Below are positions 50,053-61,155 of a stretch of DNA of 64,000 bases, in pieces. This DNA is from Oxyruncus cristatus (lineage: Eukaryota > Chordata > Aves > Passeriformes > Cotingidae), in NCBI GenBank assembly GCA_013399855.1, contig VXAY01004354.1, positions 860,916-924,915 on the forward strand. Direction: 5' to 3'. Made by a program: the position numbers and the translations under genes. Numbering within the stretch: the stretch's first letter is position 1; every line of letters begins with the position of its first letter. The notes under the pieces were generated by a model. That model was given only the letters and a program-made list of their open reading frames with translations, ran no database searches and had not been told where the DNA came from.

Positions 50053-52952
50053 AGAAAAAAAGATGTTCAGAAGAGCTAAAAAAACTCCCCTTCTGGACGG
50101 TTCAGGTCTGAAATGCAGCAGCCTGGAGTAAGTTTCCAATCAAATCAACTGCATTTTGGATATTACAAGCAAAAGTGACCATTTAAATCACACAACCACA
50201 GTCCTGGAAATAGCTATTCAGTATGCATTTCTGAAAAGGCACTTATTTTGAATGTTTTTCAAATCATTTCTGGGCAACCATGAGCTAGAAGCTTTTATGC
50301 TCAAATCACTTATAACAACATCTTCCTGGAGGGGCTTAAAAAAAAAATCATATGACAACTGCATAGCAAATACAGTATCTCACTTTTTGAAATGTTCACC
50401 TTTGTGAAAAATAACCTTTTCCTTAAATGACATCCATGAAAATTCCACCAATAATATTTAATTAAGCTTTTGCTCAAAGTTGAGAACCGGTACAGTTTGG
50501 AAGCCTACATGTACTCAGGAGATGGTCTGTTGCTTTCTCTCCAGTCCCTGTTCACATGACCAGTAGTATCTGCAGAATGTAGGCCATCTCTCCCACTACT
50601 CCAATAAATATTCATCCTGCAACTCTCCTTGCCTTGTGGGAAGACACGCTGTCTCTTCAGACCTGCTCCTACAGACAGTGTAATGAAACGCACTGGCTGA
50701 TAGAATCAAACAATTCTAGATAACCCATGTTTGTGGTGCAATGCCTTTCAGAGTTGTAGGTATTAAAACCCCCAAACAATATGCTGGCACAACAGAAATG
50801 AATACAACTGCCTTCTCCTACTTAGAAAATACCTTTTTTCCATAAACAAGTAGTACAACAGTTACTAAGTCTTCACCCAACCCGAACTATAGCAGACTAT
50901 TGTAAGTGTTTTTGAAAGAAGAGGACAAGTCTTCCCATTCAGGCACTATAATGTTACTCCCACTGAAAGCCACAGAAATGCTACTGCTGATCTCAGTGGG
51001 AGTCAGAGCACTTCCAAATGGCTCCAACTTTGCAGATTTTCCACCACAGCGTCTAGTGCACAAAAATGCAATTATATTTCATCATTAAAAGCCCCAAACC
51101 AATAAGCAATCAAAATAAACCTGAAATTGCTTTATAAATGAGCAGTCTCAGCCAGTGAGCTGCACTCAAAGGATCCAGCCAGCATTCTTCAGGGCTGACA
51201 AGCTATAAATTGAAAGCACCATCATTCTGAAAACGTATGGCACTCCTGATGGAGGGTGACATACCCTTTAAGGGAATACCTCACTTCTGAAATACGGAAT
51301 CGGTCTTAGACACGAACTCTGTAAAAAAAGCCCTTTGGTAATGATAGGATAACTACTAGTGTTTCTTCAGCGTAGAAGGAACAGGAACATGTTCAAAGCT
51401 GTATATTCTTTTCCTTCACAAATAAGCTGCAGAATAACAACAGGTTGCTCATGTAGCCCCAAACAGCATCTCCTCTGATTTCCTGCTACCTTTTTTTCCT
51501 AATTCTGAAAGAGTACTGAGGCTGTCTGGCAAGAGATAACACATCCTAGTTACTGTCATTTTACTCCCTTTCACCCCTACAGTGATTTTCCTTTGCTCTA
51601 AATACTATGAATTTCACCCCAGGATGACTGTTATAGAGAAAAATTCCGTAAGAAATCTGCCACCTCTTCTGCATTCTTAGGATATTCAGAAGCAGTAACT
51701 TCCAGTTTTGCTCGTGCTATGTAAACTGCACTCCATTCTTTCACCTAAAGATCTACTTCCCCTAAAACAAATTTAAAAGGCAACTAATAAAAGAAATGAA
51801 AGCTTTTAAAAGTTTGAAGCATTCAATCAATTTTATTCATTTAACAAGTACAGCTGTCTTCTGGTTTTAGTCATTTAAGAGACCAGCTTTTTTTAATCAT
51901 GTTCCTTTATCCCAATGTAAATGACTTTTCCTTGTGTAAGAAAACTTCTGTCTGATTAGTTCTGAGGAATGACTTCCCAAATGGGTGGAAGTCATACAAA
52001 CTAATAAATTGCTTGGTCTGTGATTATGCTGACTGTACTGCTCTGACAAGGGCCCTTCACCTAAAACAGGCAAGTTACACTGCAGAAAGGCACACATGCC
52101 ACCACACAAGTAGGTAAATAATCACTCAATTTATAACTGGGTTACATTCACAAGGCACAGATTTCTGCACAGAGAGCTCTGAGAACAACCCAAGGGAAAT
52201 GTCTATCAAAACAGCTGGACACAAATCCGAGGGGCTGAGAACAGGCAGTCAGGAGGTGGGAAGCCAGCTCGCCTCCTGTCTAAAAGCCACACAGCAGCAG
52301 GACAAAACTTTTCCAAAAGGCCCATTTATAGAGTTTTGGAAGCTTTATTATTAGTTACATGATATGCAGTTAATTATTTTACATTTTGATTACAGAGACA
52401 TTAGTTTTTATATGGTGATTTGCTATTCCGAGCAGACTAATTCCAATTCTTGCATATTTTAGCCATACTCAGTTCAACAGTCCTCCTCTTGGAACAAAAG
52501 GCACTGGAGGCTATTACTATAAAATGAATTTAGTCTTTCATCACTTCATTGTTGGCTAAAGAATGACAAGTGTGAGACTAAGACAGTAAAGAGCAGAACT
52601 GATTAAAAAAGTAACAATTTTGCTTTCTAGATTTCATAGACATGATCATGTGTAATAATGAAAGAAATACAAATACATGCAAGAAATTTTGGCAACTCTT
52701 ACCACCCTTTCAGGCGAGTTGTTGGGCTCCTTTCCTTGTTCATAAAGCACAACTCAGTTATGGATATCCCTGGAAAACATAAGAGGCAGATCAAACTCTG
52801 AATATTAATGTTGTAATTAGTGTGACTACTGGCTTGTTGTCCTGAGGAATGGGACAACTCTATCAACACCTGCCCAACTGCACTGCTACCCCTAGTCCAA
52901 AACAGCTAAGTCAAGACTTTCATCATTAGAGTTCCTACTTCCCCTCCATCCT

Positions 52953-52973
52953 CCCCCCCCAAAAAAAAAAAAA
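52953..52973 (+). repeat. C8-A13 homopolymer junction
   Basis: Eight C are followed directly by thirteen A. It is a low-complexity site prone to sequencing and replication slippage. No retroposed sequence was recognised upstream. Confidence 0.9.
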
Positions 52974-54459
52974 CCAATCAAAGTTCATGGTAGAAACTTC
53001 CATCTGGTTTGAATGCTCTAGTATGTGGAAAAGTTTCTACTGAAATCTCTGGGTCACAAAATTCAAAAATCATTTGGTTTAACTGTATAGTAACAAGATG
53101 CAAAAATAGCCAAGATGTTTCTCCTTAATTTCTCTTTGCTGAAATATATTTTTACTTGAAGTTGCAAAGAAACGGGAGCATTTTTCGTAGCAATTTCACA
53201 GGACTACAAAGTTTTAAATCCCAGGGAACACAAACACTGTCTCGGGCTACATTTTGCTAAGTTTTAATCAGCTTTTCTTTGTGTTTATTGTAACTCCCAA
53301 ACCCATACGTCTCCAACTGTTTTACCTGCCTTCCTTTCCGGACTAGAAATCCATGTGGACATGAAAGTCACCCCTTCAGCGCAGAACACTACGAGCCCAC
53401 AGTGCTGGGGTTACAGGAGAGAAGAGGGTAAGTTTTACTCTGACCTTTAAATCCCCCCATCTTGTAACCCGTTCAACATTTGGCTGCCTTATAAAACCCA
53501 TATATACTCCCTGTGAGTCCTTCCATGGTACATTTTAGGTTTCATCCCATAATTTACACGGCAACACTATGTCTTAGTACAGTAATTCCAATGACTTCAG
53601 GATCACACTTGATGAAAACTTAGCTAATTAGTAAACAGGATGCTTTATTTATCTTCAACTCTGGTAAATAAATGCTTTTAAGTGCTGCCAAACAAAGGAG
53701 AAATCGCATCACAAACAGGCAGCACACAAGCGAGCAGAGCACGTACACGGAAATCCAGTTTGTCACACAATCAAATTCATTAGAAGGGTCATGTGGTTCC
53801 AGAAGCAGCACTGAGGGAGATGGTAGAATCACAAGAAATGCGTTGAATCGGTACAAATCCAACCTCAGGCAAGAATTTTCCTCAAAAGTTTCATTTTCAC
53901 TAGCGATTCAGACTTTGCCTGATGAGCAGTTCAATGCAGAGGTCAGAAGCAAAGTCTTGTCAGTGCTTGCCCTTTTAAAAACGTTTCCAAAGAATAAAAT
54001 GAACACAATTTCCTCTAAAGAGAAAGAAATGCAAACAGTTATAACAATCAGAAATAATATTAAACAGCAGGGTAATACTACATATTACAAAATGTCACTA
54101 GTAACTTGATCAAGTGTTAAAACACTGCAAGAAATCCTATATAGTCCTTCCAAAATTATTTTTCATTAAATATGGCAATTCCACATGAGCCATTTTAAAA
54201 GCCTCTACTCTTTAAAAAACATGGCAAATTATGGCCTATTTTAAATAAGTAAAGAATCAGTGAGTTTCTTAATGATGACATAAAAACATAAGTTGGCAGC
54301 AAGCTGATTTAATTTATGTTTTCAGTGTAAATCATGGTATAACTTGAGCTACAAATCTGGATACTCTGCTACCTATACAGGCCTTTAAGACCTAGGAAGA
54401 GTGCAGGAAGAAGTTATAATTATCGAGAACTTAAATTTACAAGTGTTATTAACCTTCTC

Positions 54460-54485
54460 TTTTATGAGCAACATCGCTCATAAAA
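54460..54485. repeat. 10-bp inverted repeat, 6-nt loop
   Basis: The arms TTTTATGAGC and GCTCATAAAA are perfect reverse complements around AACATC, and the right arm continues into a run of A. On the - strand this reads as a stem preceded by a T run. Chance expectation for a stem this long with a short loop is about 0.5 per window. Confidence 0.7.
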
Positions 54486-56309
54486 AAAAGTATGTTTGGT
54501 ATTCTGGTAATTTCACTTGATTAAAAATTAATCTCTTTTCAGCATCTGAAGATGCTCGTGGGAACAGAAACTCCAGAGTGCGACGATACAGGCACTGTGA
54601 AAAGATCAGACCAGGGCAAGTCTTGATGAGAACAATCACCTACCATTAAAACAGATCCCTAACTTTCTGGAATGTCATATTCTTAAAATCGCAGGGGGGG
54701 TGGATGCAATGGGATTTTGGATATCTTTGCACAGTACAGAGGAGTAAAACATTAGGTAAGTCAAGCAGCAAATCAAGAGAACAAGCTTTGCAGCCTTCAG
54801 TTATAACCTTGTTCAAAAAGCTTGGTCTGCCAAACTCCAGGTGCCCAAAGGTCTGAGTTTCTCAGAACCAAGCCAACCTTGAAACTACAGAAGCTGTACA
54901 AGGGCAGTTGTATTTTGAACTTAAATAAGTATCACAGCTTAACATACAACAGTAAGCAGAGAAGAAATGATGGAAGAAGGCTCTGTCATGAGCTTGAACA
55001 AACGTCTCTGTGCCAGACCAGCTGCCAAGGACTAACAAGTCTGTACTCTGAGTGACTGCAGGAAGGACTAGAGCAATAAGTCCCTCATAAATATTCAGCA
55101 GACCCACCACATTAGCAGCTCCAAACATAGGAAAGGGTGAAGGTCTCTTAAAGAGCAGCGCTCAGCATCGTGCAGCCAATTCTGACTGGAACCTTATGCT
55201 GAACCAATGCCAGCTGACAAGGGCGTGACCTTCTATTGATGCTGAAAACGATGACTTGGTTCAAAAATTGTTTCCTTTGGCTGCCACAGATTTAACAGCT
55301 CAGGCTTTGCCCCCATGAGATGAGTAAAACATGTTCATTAGGTAACCTGCTTCCACCGAGACAGGATTTTCAACAAAGGCTAAGCACCTTTACTTTAACA
55401 TTACAAATACGTCTTGAAGGTGCTTTAATGCAGAGCAGTTGTAGGGGTGCAAAGGGAGCACAGCTCTCCCAGTCCCACGACTGTGCCCAGGCCACATTCT
55501 CCACAGGAAGACTGGTGGAACTTATGGGTAACATTAAATATGTCAACAAAAAGCACTGAGCAGAAATAAAGCTCCATATACCATCACAGCAACTCTGAGG
55601 CTCTCCAAAAATGAGCACAAATAGAAGGAAATGATTTTTGCTTTGTTTATCCACTCCAACAGGCAAGACAATTATGAATTATTATAACAACTTCTTTCAG
55701 CTTGTCCAAAATATTTACTGCCCATTGTTTTCATCTTCCTAGTTACAGACATGCCAATGTCAGACAGTATCTGTTATAATCAACTTGGATTTACTATTCC
55801 TACCATCTGTCTTAACTCTAACCAATAAAGAAATAGTGAACAAAAAAGGGGATGAGAGGAAGAGGAGAAACAATGCCACAAAGATAACCAGGCAGTTATT
55901 TCTTTGAATGCAAGAACTCTAGAGGCCAAAATGTTCCAGCTGAGCTAACTATGGCTTCCTGCTGCTGTTACCAACATGGTACTGTAGAAAATAATTGCAA
56001 ATATTACTCACAAAGTACAAAATAGAAACAAACAAGATAATGGAAGAAACATGTATCTACTGGCAAAGCTCATTAGCAGACGATATTCAATATAATTCAA
56101 TATGCTTTCAAGCCACTTGTATAAAGTGACAGTGGCTGTGCTTAAATTTAAATAAACCACTTAAAATTCTTTATTTCACTAAAGGCAGAATTTGACCTCA
56201 AATGCTCATTTAAATGGATACAACCAAGTTGGTTAAAAAACCAAAAACTGAGATCTCGTAAGTGCAGCTGAGGGCTGAGATTGGAAATACCACTGGAGAT
56301 AACCTGGCA

Positions 56310-56500
56310 CAAGTCCCCTGCTCAAAGCAGAGTCAATTGGAACAAGTTGCTCAGGATATTTTTTTTTTCCAGTCAAGCTTTAAAAACCTCCAGCAATGTA
56401 ATCTCCACAATCTCTGGCCAACTTGCCCCACTTCACACTTAGAGTAAATTTTTTCTCAGGTTTTGACTGACATAAGACTTCTCCACTTCGGACCTACCAG
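56310..56500 (-). mobile_element. CR1 LINE fragment, antisense
   Basis: The + strand shows, in order, the reverse complement of the CR1 3' region: CCCCTGCTCAAAGCAG with AGTCAATTGGAACAAGTTGCTCAGG, then a CCAGTCAAGCTTTAAAAACC block, CTCCACAATCTCTGGCCAAC, and AGAGTAAATTTTTTCTCAGG. These correspond to the CR1 sense words for the tail, the lost-length linker and the terminal untranslated part. The 3' terminal repeat is missing at the left edge and the match fades after about 56500. The copy is short, strongly diverged, encodes nothing and is inactive. Confidence 0.8.
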
Positions 56501-56530
56501 CACATGAGGCTGTGCTGCCTGTTGGACATT

Positions 56531-57042
56531 CCTGATCAGCGCAGCTGCTTAAATCAACGAGCTCCAAAAATGCCAATGAGATGCATAACCATGAAATTTA
56601 TTGACCGTGCCTGCACGCATTAGTAATCACACAGTATGGCCTCTGGGGCCCATAATGCAGAGAGGGAGATTCCTCCATCTTCCAATGACTGCCCGAAATT
56701 CCCCAGTCATACAAGGACACACAAAACAACAATACATTTTTTTTACTCCTGGATTTTACACCGACTTTAAATAAGTTGGGGTTTGTCTTGTTACTGTACA
56801 TACTCAATAAGTTTCTTTCAATGTCACAGTATCAAGGATATTTTAAATAATTAGTTTCTCAGAAAATCCACTATTAACACTCCTTGCCTCAAACATTATG
56901 TGCAAAAACCAGTTATTCTGAGGTGGACCTGGCAGGAACCTGTATAAACTCAATGCTCTTGCGATTTCTATCAGAAATCAGCCACTTGATTTCATATGAG
57001 ATGACAAGAATGCACAAGCATGTTTTTTGTTCTCTGTTACAG
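56531..57042. other. non-coding DNA
   Basis: Nothing assignable is seen between the CR1 remnant and the first of the exon-like segments. A pyrimidine-rich stretch with TTTTTTGTTCTCTGTTACAG at the right end would serve as a splice acceptor for 57043. Confidence 0.5.
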
Positions 57043-57151
57043 AAGTCTCAAGTGGCATTTGCTGTAAGAAGGACAACATTAACGGCCATTGAAATGTCAA
57101 AGGTTTCCCAAGGAAAAGTCAATTCTGGTCATGCTTCCCCTCTTAAAACAG
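57043..57151 (+). CDS. candidate internal coding exon, product unknown
   Basis: The 109-bp segment is bounded by an excellent acceptor (polypyrimidine TTTTTTGTTCTCTGTTACAG) and a consensus donor (AAACAG/GTGAGT). Of the three forward frames only the first is open throughout. It gives 36 codons with phase 0 at entry and 1 at exit, a basic polar peptide beginning KSQVAFAVRR and ending SGHASPLKT. The next splice-bounded segment at 59526 accepts phase 1. I do not recognise the peptide and see no domain signature. Pseudo-exons of this quality are expected several times per window, so the call needs homology or RNA evidence. If real, it belongs to a + strand gene whose other exons lie mainly outside this sequence. 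Confidence 0.2.
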
Positions 57152-59525
57152 GTGAGTAATTCAGGTGTATCGAGTCAAACTACACCTGTGTCAAGAAGAG
57201 GGAAACAAATGCCAGGCATTAATCACTGGTACTAAACCTGCAACTGTTATTTTTGTGCATAATTCCTTTCTGGTTTTATATTCTGCAGAAGAGGATGCCT
57301 TGAGAGATTTCTTCTCCCCAACAGAATTTTCCAACTTGCTGTTTTATACCAGTGCAGCTACTGAAGTCACTTATTTTAGAGTCCAAGTCTGATAATTAAG
57401 TCAGCCTATTTCAGGGGCTTCCCCCTCCCCCAGGCTTCTTCATTACAGCTATTTTCATTCTGGACTCTCCACACACTGCGTGCACCTGTAATCTGTATCT
57501 ACATTGTATTAGTAGGATCCTCCTAATTAGATTTCATTTCTTCAAGTGAGGAAAAAAGTGACATGCTAAGCCTGCCAGTTCTTTGAAGAATGTCCTAGAA
57601 GGTCAAATGGTGTGTCTATGAGGGCTTTGTGATCCCTTTGACACAAGTAAGATAAGGTTGGTCAACATTTCAGATGCCTGCAGTAATGAAAAGCAAAGTA
57701 ACTGCTATTGATTCCCCTCACATCAATCTCCAAGTGGTAAACAAAATAATTATATCCTCTGTATAGCAGTCTCAGGGGTACATGCAGATACTTAATAGAT
57801 TACAGACAGAAGAAAGCTCATTTAAATCACACACCATGTAAAATTCTAGTTTTCTTAATTGAGCTACTATGTAGACACTAAAGCTTCCAAAATCCCTATA
57901 TCCCTTTTCCTTACAAACTCAACCAAAATCAGAAACTCTCTGAAGATCAGTACAGTACTCTTCCTACACATTACAGCTGGGTAGTTTTGTCAAACTCTCA
58001 AACAACAGCTCTGTTCTTTAACAGAAATATCTGAATACTGGGTTTGAAGCTTTTATAATGCTAAAATATGTTGGTTTAATTCTTCAAAGCAAAAATTATT
58101 TTAAATAATTAAAAACTCACTCCTGTGTGAGACCAGCAGCATTCCCCTAGACTTCAACCTCTTTTCACATGACATAGTTTGGTTTATCCTGTAATTCTTA
58201 TTAGACTTTTCCCTCCTTTTATGGCATCATGACAAACTACACCCCAGATTACTTTAAGTAATAAAGGGCTAATAAACAAGGGCTATAAGGGTCCTCTCAG
58301 ATGCCTTCTGGTTCTGGTGGAACCACACAGCACAACCCCACACGCTCTCAGTCTCTGGCTTGCAGCCTCCTCTTCCCAACCGCATCACTGCGACAGACAC
58401 ATCTGCATTTGGCACCCGTTTCGTTCTTCCACCACCAGGACCTGGAGCCAATTCGTTTGGCTAAACACTGCACCTTCAAACTGCAGCAGTATTTACTCAG
58501 TAGTGCACAGGTACTGAGCCTGTAGCACAGAAACCAAAACAAAAAAAAAGCCAACACATAGTCCTACTTGTGGTTAAAGTGCCTATTGCCAACTACAGCA
58601 GTTCTCTCGGCCCAAGAGAGTGTTTTCTAAAGGTAATACTGCATAGGAAGGTTACTGGATTTTAACAAGAGGCACTGTAGTTATTGAAATATTGATACAT
58701 AAAATGAGGTAAAAAATTACAGAATTCGTACCGCTGGTTTCCTTAAAAAGGAGATTTTTTTGTATTGTTCCCCTCCCTCGGATAAATCTTTCACAAATTT
58801 TAGAACATGTAACGTGTGAAACTTTCAAGTTCTTTCTATTCCTTTGTGGCACAGAGAACGAGCTTCTTTTCTATATTCAGATGGACAATGCACAGGAAAA
58901 TTTCTCATTCAGGACACAAAGAGTTAATCCGAGAAAAAAAGGGAGAGAATACAAGGTCAAAATAATATGGGAAAGTAAAACATCTTGTCGGACAGGGCTG
59001 AAGACAGTTCTCCTGGCCAGTGTTAAGGTTACCAACATCACTCCCCTCCTACAGAGAGGGAAATGAGAAGAATTTGCTAAATATAGCTAGAAGTGTTTGG
59101 AAGGATGCCTATCCTTATTTGTGCATTCATCTGTTTAATTGTGGGCAATATAGTCCACTAGACAGCCTGAGGCAAGCATGGATGTTCAATACTCCCTGAA
59201 TTATACAATTTCAACTGGAGACTGGGCTTAATCACAGAGTTTACAATCGTATAAACAAAAAAACTTTGGATTTTGAAACTCAGGTCTGGGAATGTACTAA
59301 ATGCCATCAAAACTGTGTGCAGTTTTAAACAACAGGGTGAGAAAGGCCACAGAATTCTTGTGTTTACTGTATGACCTCGAGTCTCTCAAATCCAAATGTA
59401 TACAAGTATAATTTATATGTATTATCTCCTGATCATTTAAATGCAAATGCTTGCCTTCGCATTGTGAGGAGATTAACCTTCATACAATCAATAATATTTT
59501 GAATTTTTGTTCATTTTCGATTCAG
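57152..59525. other. non-coding DNA (possible intron)
   Basis: The region is AT-rich, with no protein frame or repeat recognised. It would be an intron if the flanking candidate exons are real; its right end, a TTTTGAATTTTTGTTCATTT-type tract before CGATTCAG, is a good acceptor. Confidence 0.45.
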
Positions 59526-59571
59526 AAAACACTGCAAACAAGAGCTTTGTTATTGGGCTGTATATAACTAG
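59526..59571 (+). CDS. candidate internal coding exon, product unknown
   Basis: This 46-bp segment lies between a strong acceptor (long T-rich tract, then TTCAG) and a near-perfect donor (ACTAG/GTAAGT). When entered in phase 1, as the 57043-57151 candidate would supply, it stays open and adds NTANKSFVIGLYIT with two bases left over. The other two frames meet stops at or near the 3' end. The phase match has a one-in-three chance of being accidental. No domain is visible in the short peptide. Confidence 0.17.
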
Positions 59572-60946
59572 GTAAGTTACATTAGCTCTCCCTGGAAAGT
59601 AAATGTAAGAAACTTCAGTTCTGTTTAGTATTAGGTCTCCAGTACCTTAAAAATTCAAGTTCTTGAAATTCAGAATTATCATTCTGCTCCTCTGCTTCAA
59701 AACAGTGGAGATTGGTTTGTGGCATCCTAACTGAAATGAGGTGGTTTTTTCCTTGAACAGACAGATGGGCACGGGTTGGGATTCAGAAACCCCACCATCA
59801 GCATAGTAAGTAGCCTGTAAAAGCTGAAGACTGTTTATCATCCACAAGAACACACCACAGTGAAACATCAGTAAAAAAACGTGGTAACCTGTGAAGGTTT
59901 GGGACTTATGGATTATACAGTTCCATCGTCACACCACATTAAAACCAACATCTTCCCCTCCACCTCTAAAATACTGCCTCAGGAGAGGGAACACCGTGTT
60001 TGACTTCCATTATCTTCCAGCCTGCAGTAAGGAAGTGCCTTGGTCCTGAATCAGAACCCACAGGAATTTAGCAAGTGCTATTTCTGCTTGTAGTAAAATC
60101 TTCAATATGTAATTTACATCTTGATATGTCATCATTTCTTGGTATTTAACTTAGTAACAGCTTCTCTAAAGTAGAGATTTTATTACATAAATTATGGAAG
60201 TAGTAGACTGGGTATAGTGCAGACAGCATAAATTTCTGAATCAATACAAAATATGTCCCCAGTAGTAGTTGTTATTCTGTGCAGGTGTGTTATTGATTAC
60301 AGCCATAATGGTCTCACTTTAGCTGCCATCAATAACTCACTACTTGTATTGTCACACTGAATTAAAAGAGAACCAGCCTAAATATATGAGAAGTTGTACC
60401 AGCATGGCACGACCCAGCCTGTGGTGTAAAGAAGCAGAACACTGCCAGTTTAAGTCAGGATTCATGTTTGAAACTTCCCTCAACATCACAGCGACAAAAT
60501 AAAGGCAAATGCCATATTTATTCAGGCAGGAGAGTCTATGTTCTTAAATGTTATGGAAAACCTGTGAACTTATGGCTACTGCATACAATAAAACTGTTTT
60601 CAATACCTTGGGACCATCATTAGGATACAGGTACTGTTATCCAAACTGAATCAACGTTTTATGAATGCTTATTGACATTTTACTGATTAACATGGCTGAA
60701 GCTTCCTTGCATTAGATTAAAAATAGTAGAAAGAATGTTAGATTATTTCAGTTTTTTAAATGGAGTTCATTTATAAAGCAAAACTTGACAGTAATATACA
60801 ACAGTAGTACACAACAGCAGAATACTAACCACAAGCCAAATGTTTGTGGAGTAATAACAAAAAGTTAAATATAAAGGTATTACCACAACTGCATAAAGGG
60901 TTGCTTATATATAGTATAATAGGTATTTTTCTTTTAAATACTTCAG
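59572..60946. other. non-coding DNA (possible intron)
   Basis: A further acceptor-donor pair encloses 59761-59805 (acceptor after GGTTTTTTCCTTGAACAG, donor GCATA/GTAAGT), 45 bp, open in phase 0 or phase 2. It would be phase-compatible with the downstream terminal segment only in phase 0, and the 59526 segment does not supply phase 0. Otherwise nothing is assignable. Confidence 0.4.
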
Positions 60947-61093
60947 ATTAGACACATGGCAAAAGAACACTCATTTTCACTGGCCTATCAAAACGAAGAA
61001 CAGACAGACATGAGAGATAGAAGACTTCCTACTTCCAGCATTCTGACCTTCGTGCCACTTTACCGTTCTACAGAAGACTACCAAAATATTTAG
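60947..61093 (+). CDS. candidate 3'-terminal coding exon, product unknown
   Basis: A strong acceptor (TATTTTTCTTTTAAATACTTCAG) is followed by 48 open codons and a TAG at 61091-61093. The peptide is polar, starts IRHMAKEHSFSLAYQ and ends STEDYQNI; it would be compatible with a short cytoplasmic tail, but I recognise no family. A canonical AATAAA lies 28 bases after the stop and a GT-rich TTTGTGTTCTGT follows about 20 bases later, the usual arrangement of a cleavage and polyadenylation site. The exon must be entered in phase 0, which the nearest strong upstream candidate (59526-59571) does not provide, so any partner exon is uncertain. Third-codon-position GC is unremarkable. Confidence 0.2.
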   Translation: MRHMAKEHSFSLAYQNEEQTDMRDRRLPTSSILTFVPLYRSTEDYQNI

Positions 61094-61120
61094 ATTACAC
61101 ATCAAAGGAAAGATAATAAT

Positions 61121-61126
61121 AATAAA
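61121..61126 (+). terminator. candidate polyadenylation signal AATAAA
   Basis: AATAAA occurs 28 bp after the stop of the terminal-exon candidate and is followed by a GT-rich stretch near 61144-61155. AATAAA occurs dozens of times by chance in a window this AT-rich, so its value rests only on its position. Confidence 0.2.
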
Positions 61127-61155
61127 GTGTCTACATCAATCCTTTGTGTTCTGTA

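Larger units (their letters stand above)
47703..56309. other. non-coding DNA, no gene recognised
   Basis: The region is AT-rich with a cluster of TAAT/ATTA cores at 49905-50052, a C8-A13 junction at 52953-52973 and a 10-bp-arm hairpin at 54460-54485. An ATG frame of 145 codons at 53672-54109 (+) is polar, has a weak start context and matches nothing I know. A splice-bounded minus-strand segment at 52703-52769 is open in one frame only. No gene can be called. Confidence 0.55.

Noticed and set aside
52961..52973. A13 run as a possible retrocopy tail
   Set aside because: No gene-like body, target-site duplication or polyadenylation signal precedes it.
53672..54109. 145-codon ATG frame on the + strand
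   Set aside because: It has a weak start context, a polar low-complexity composition and no recognised domain, and the length is compatible with chance in AT-rich DNA.
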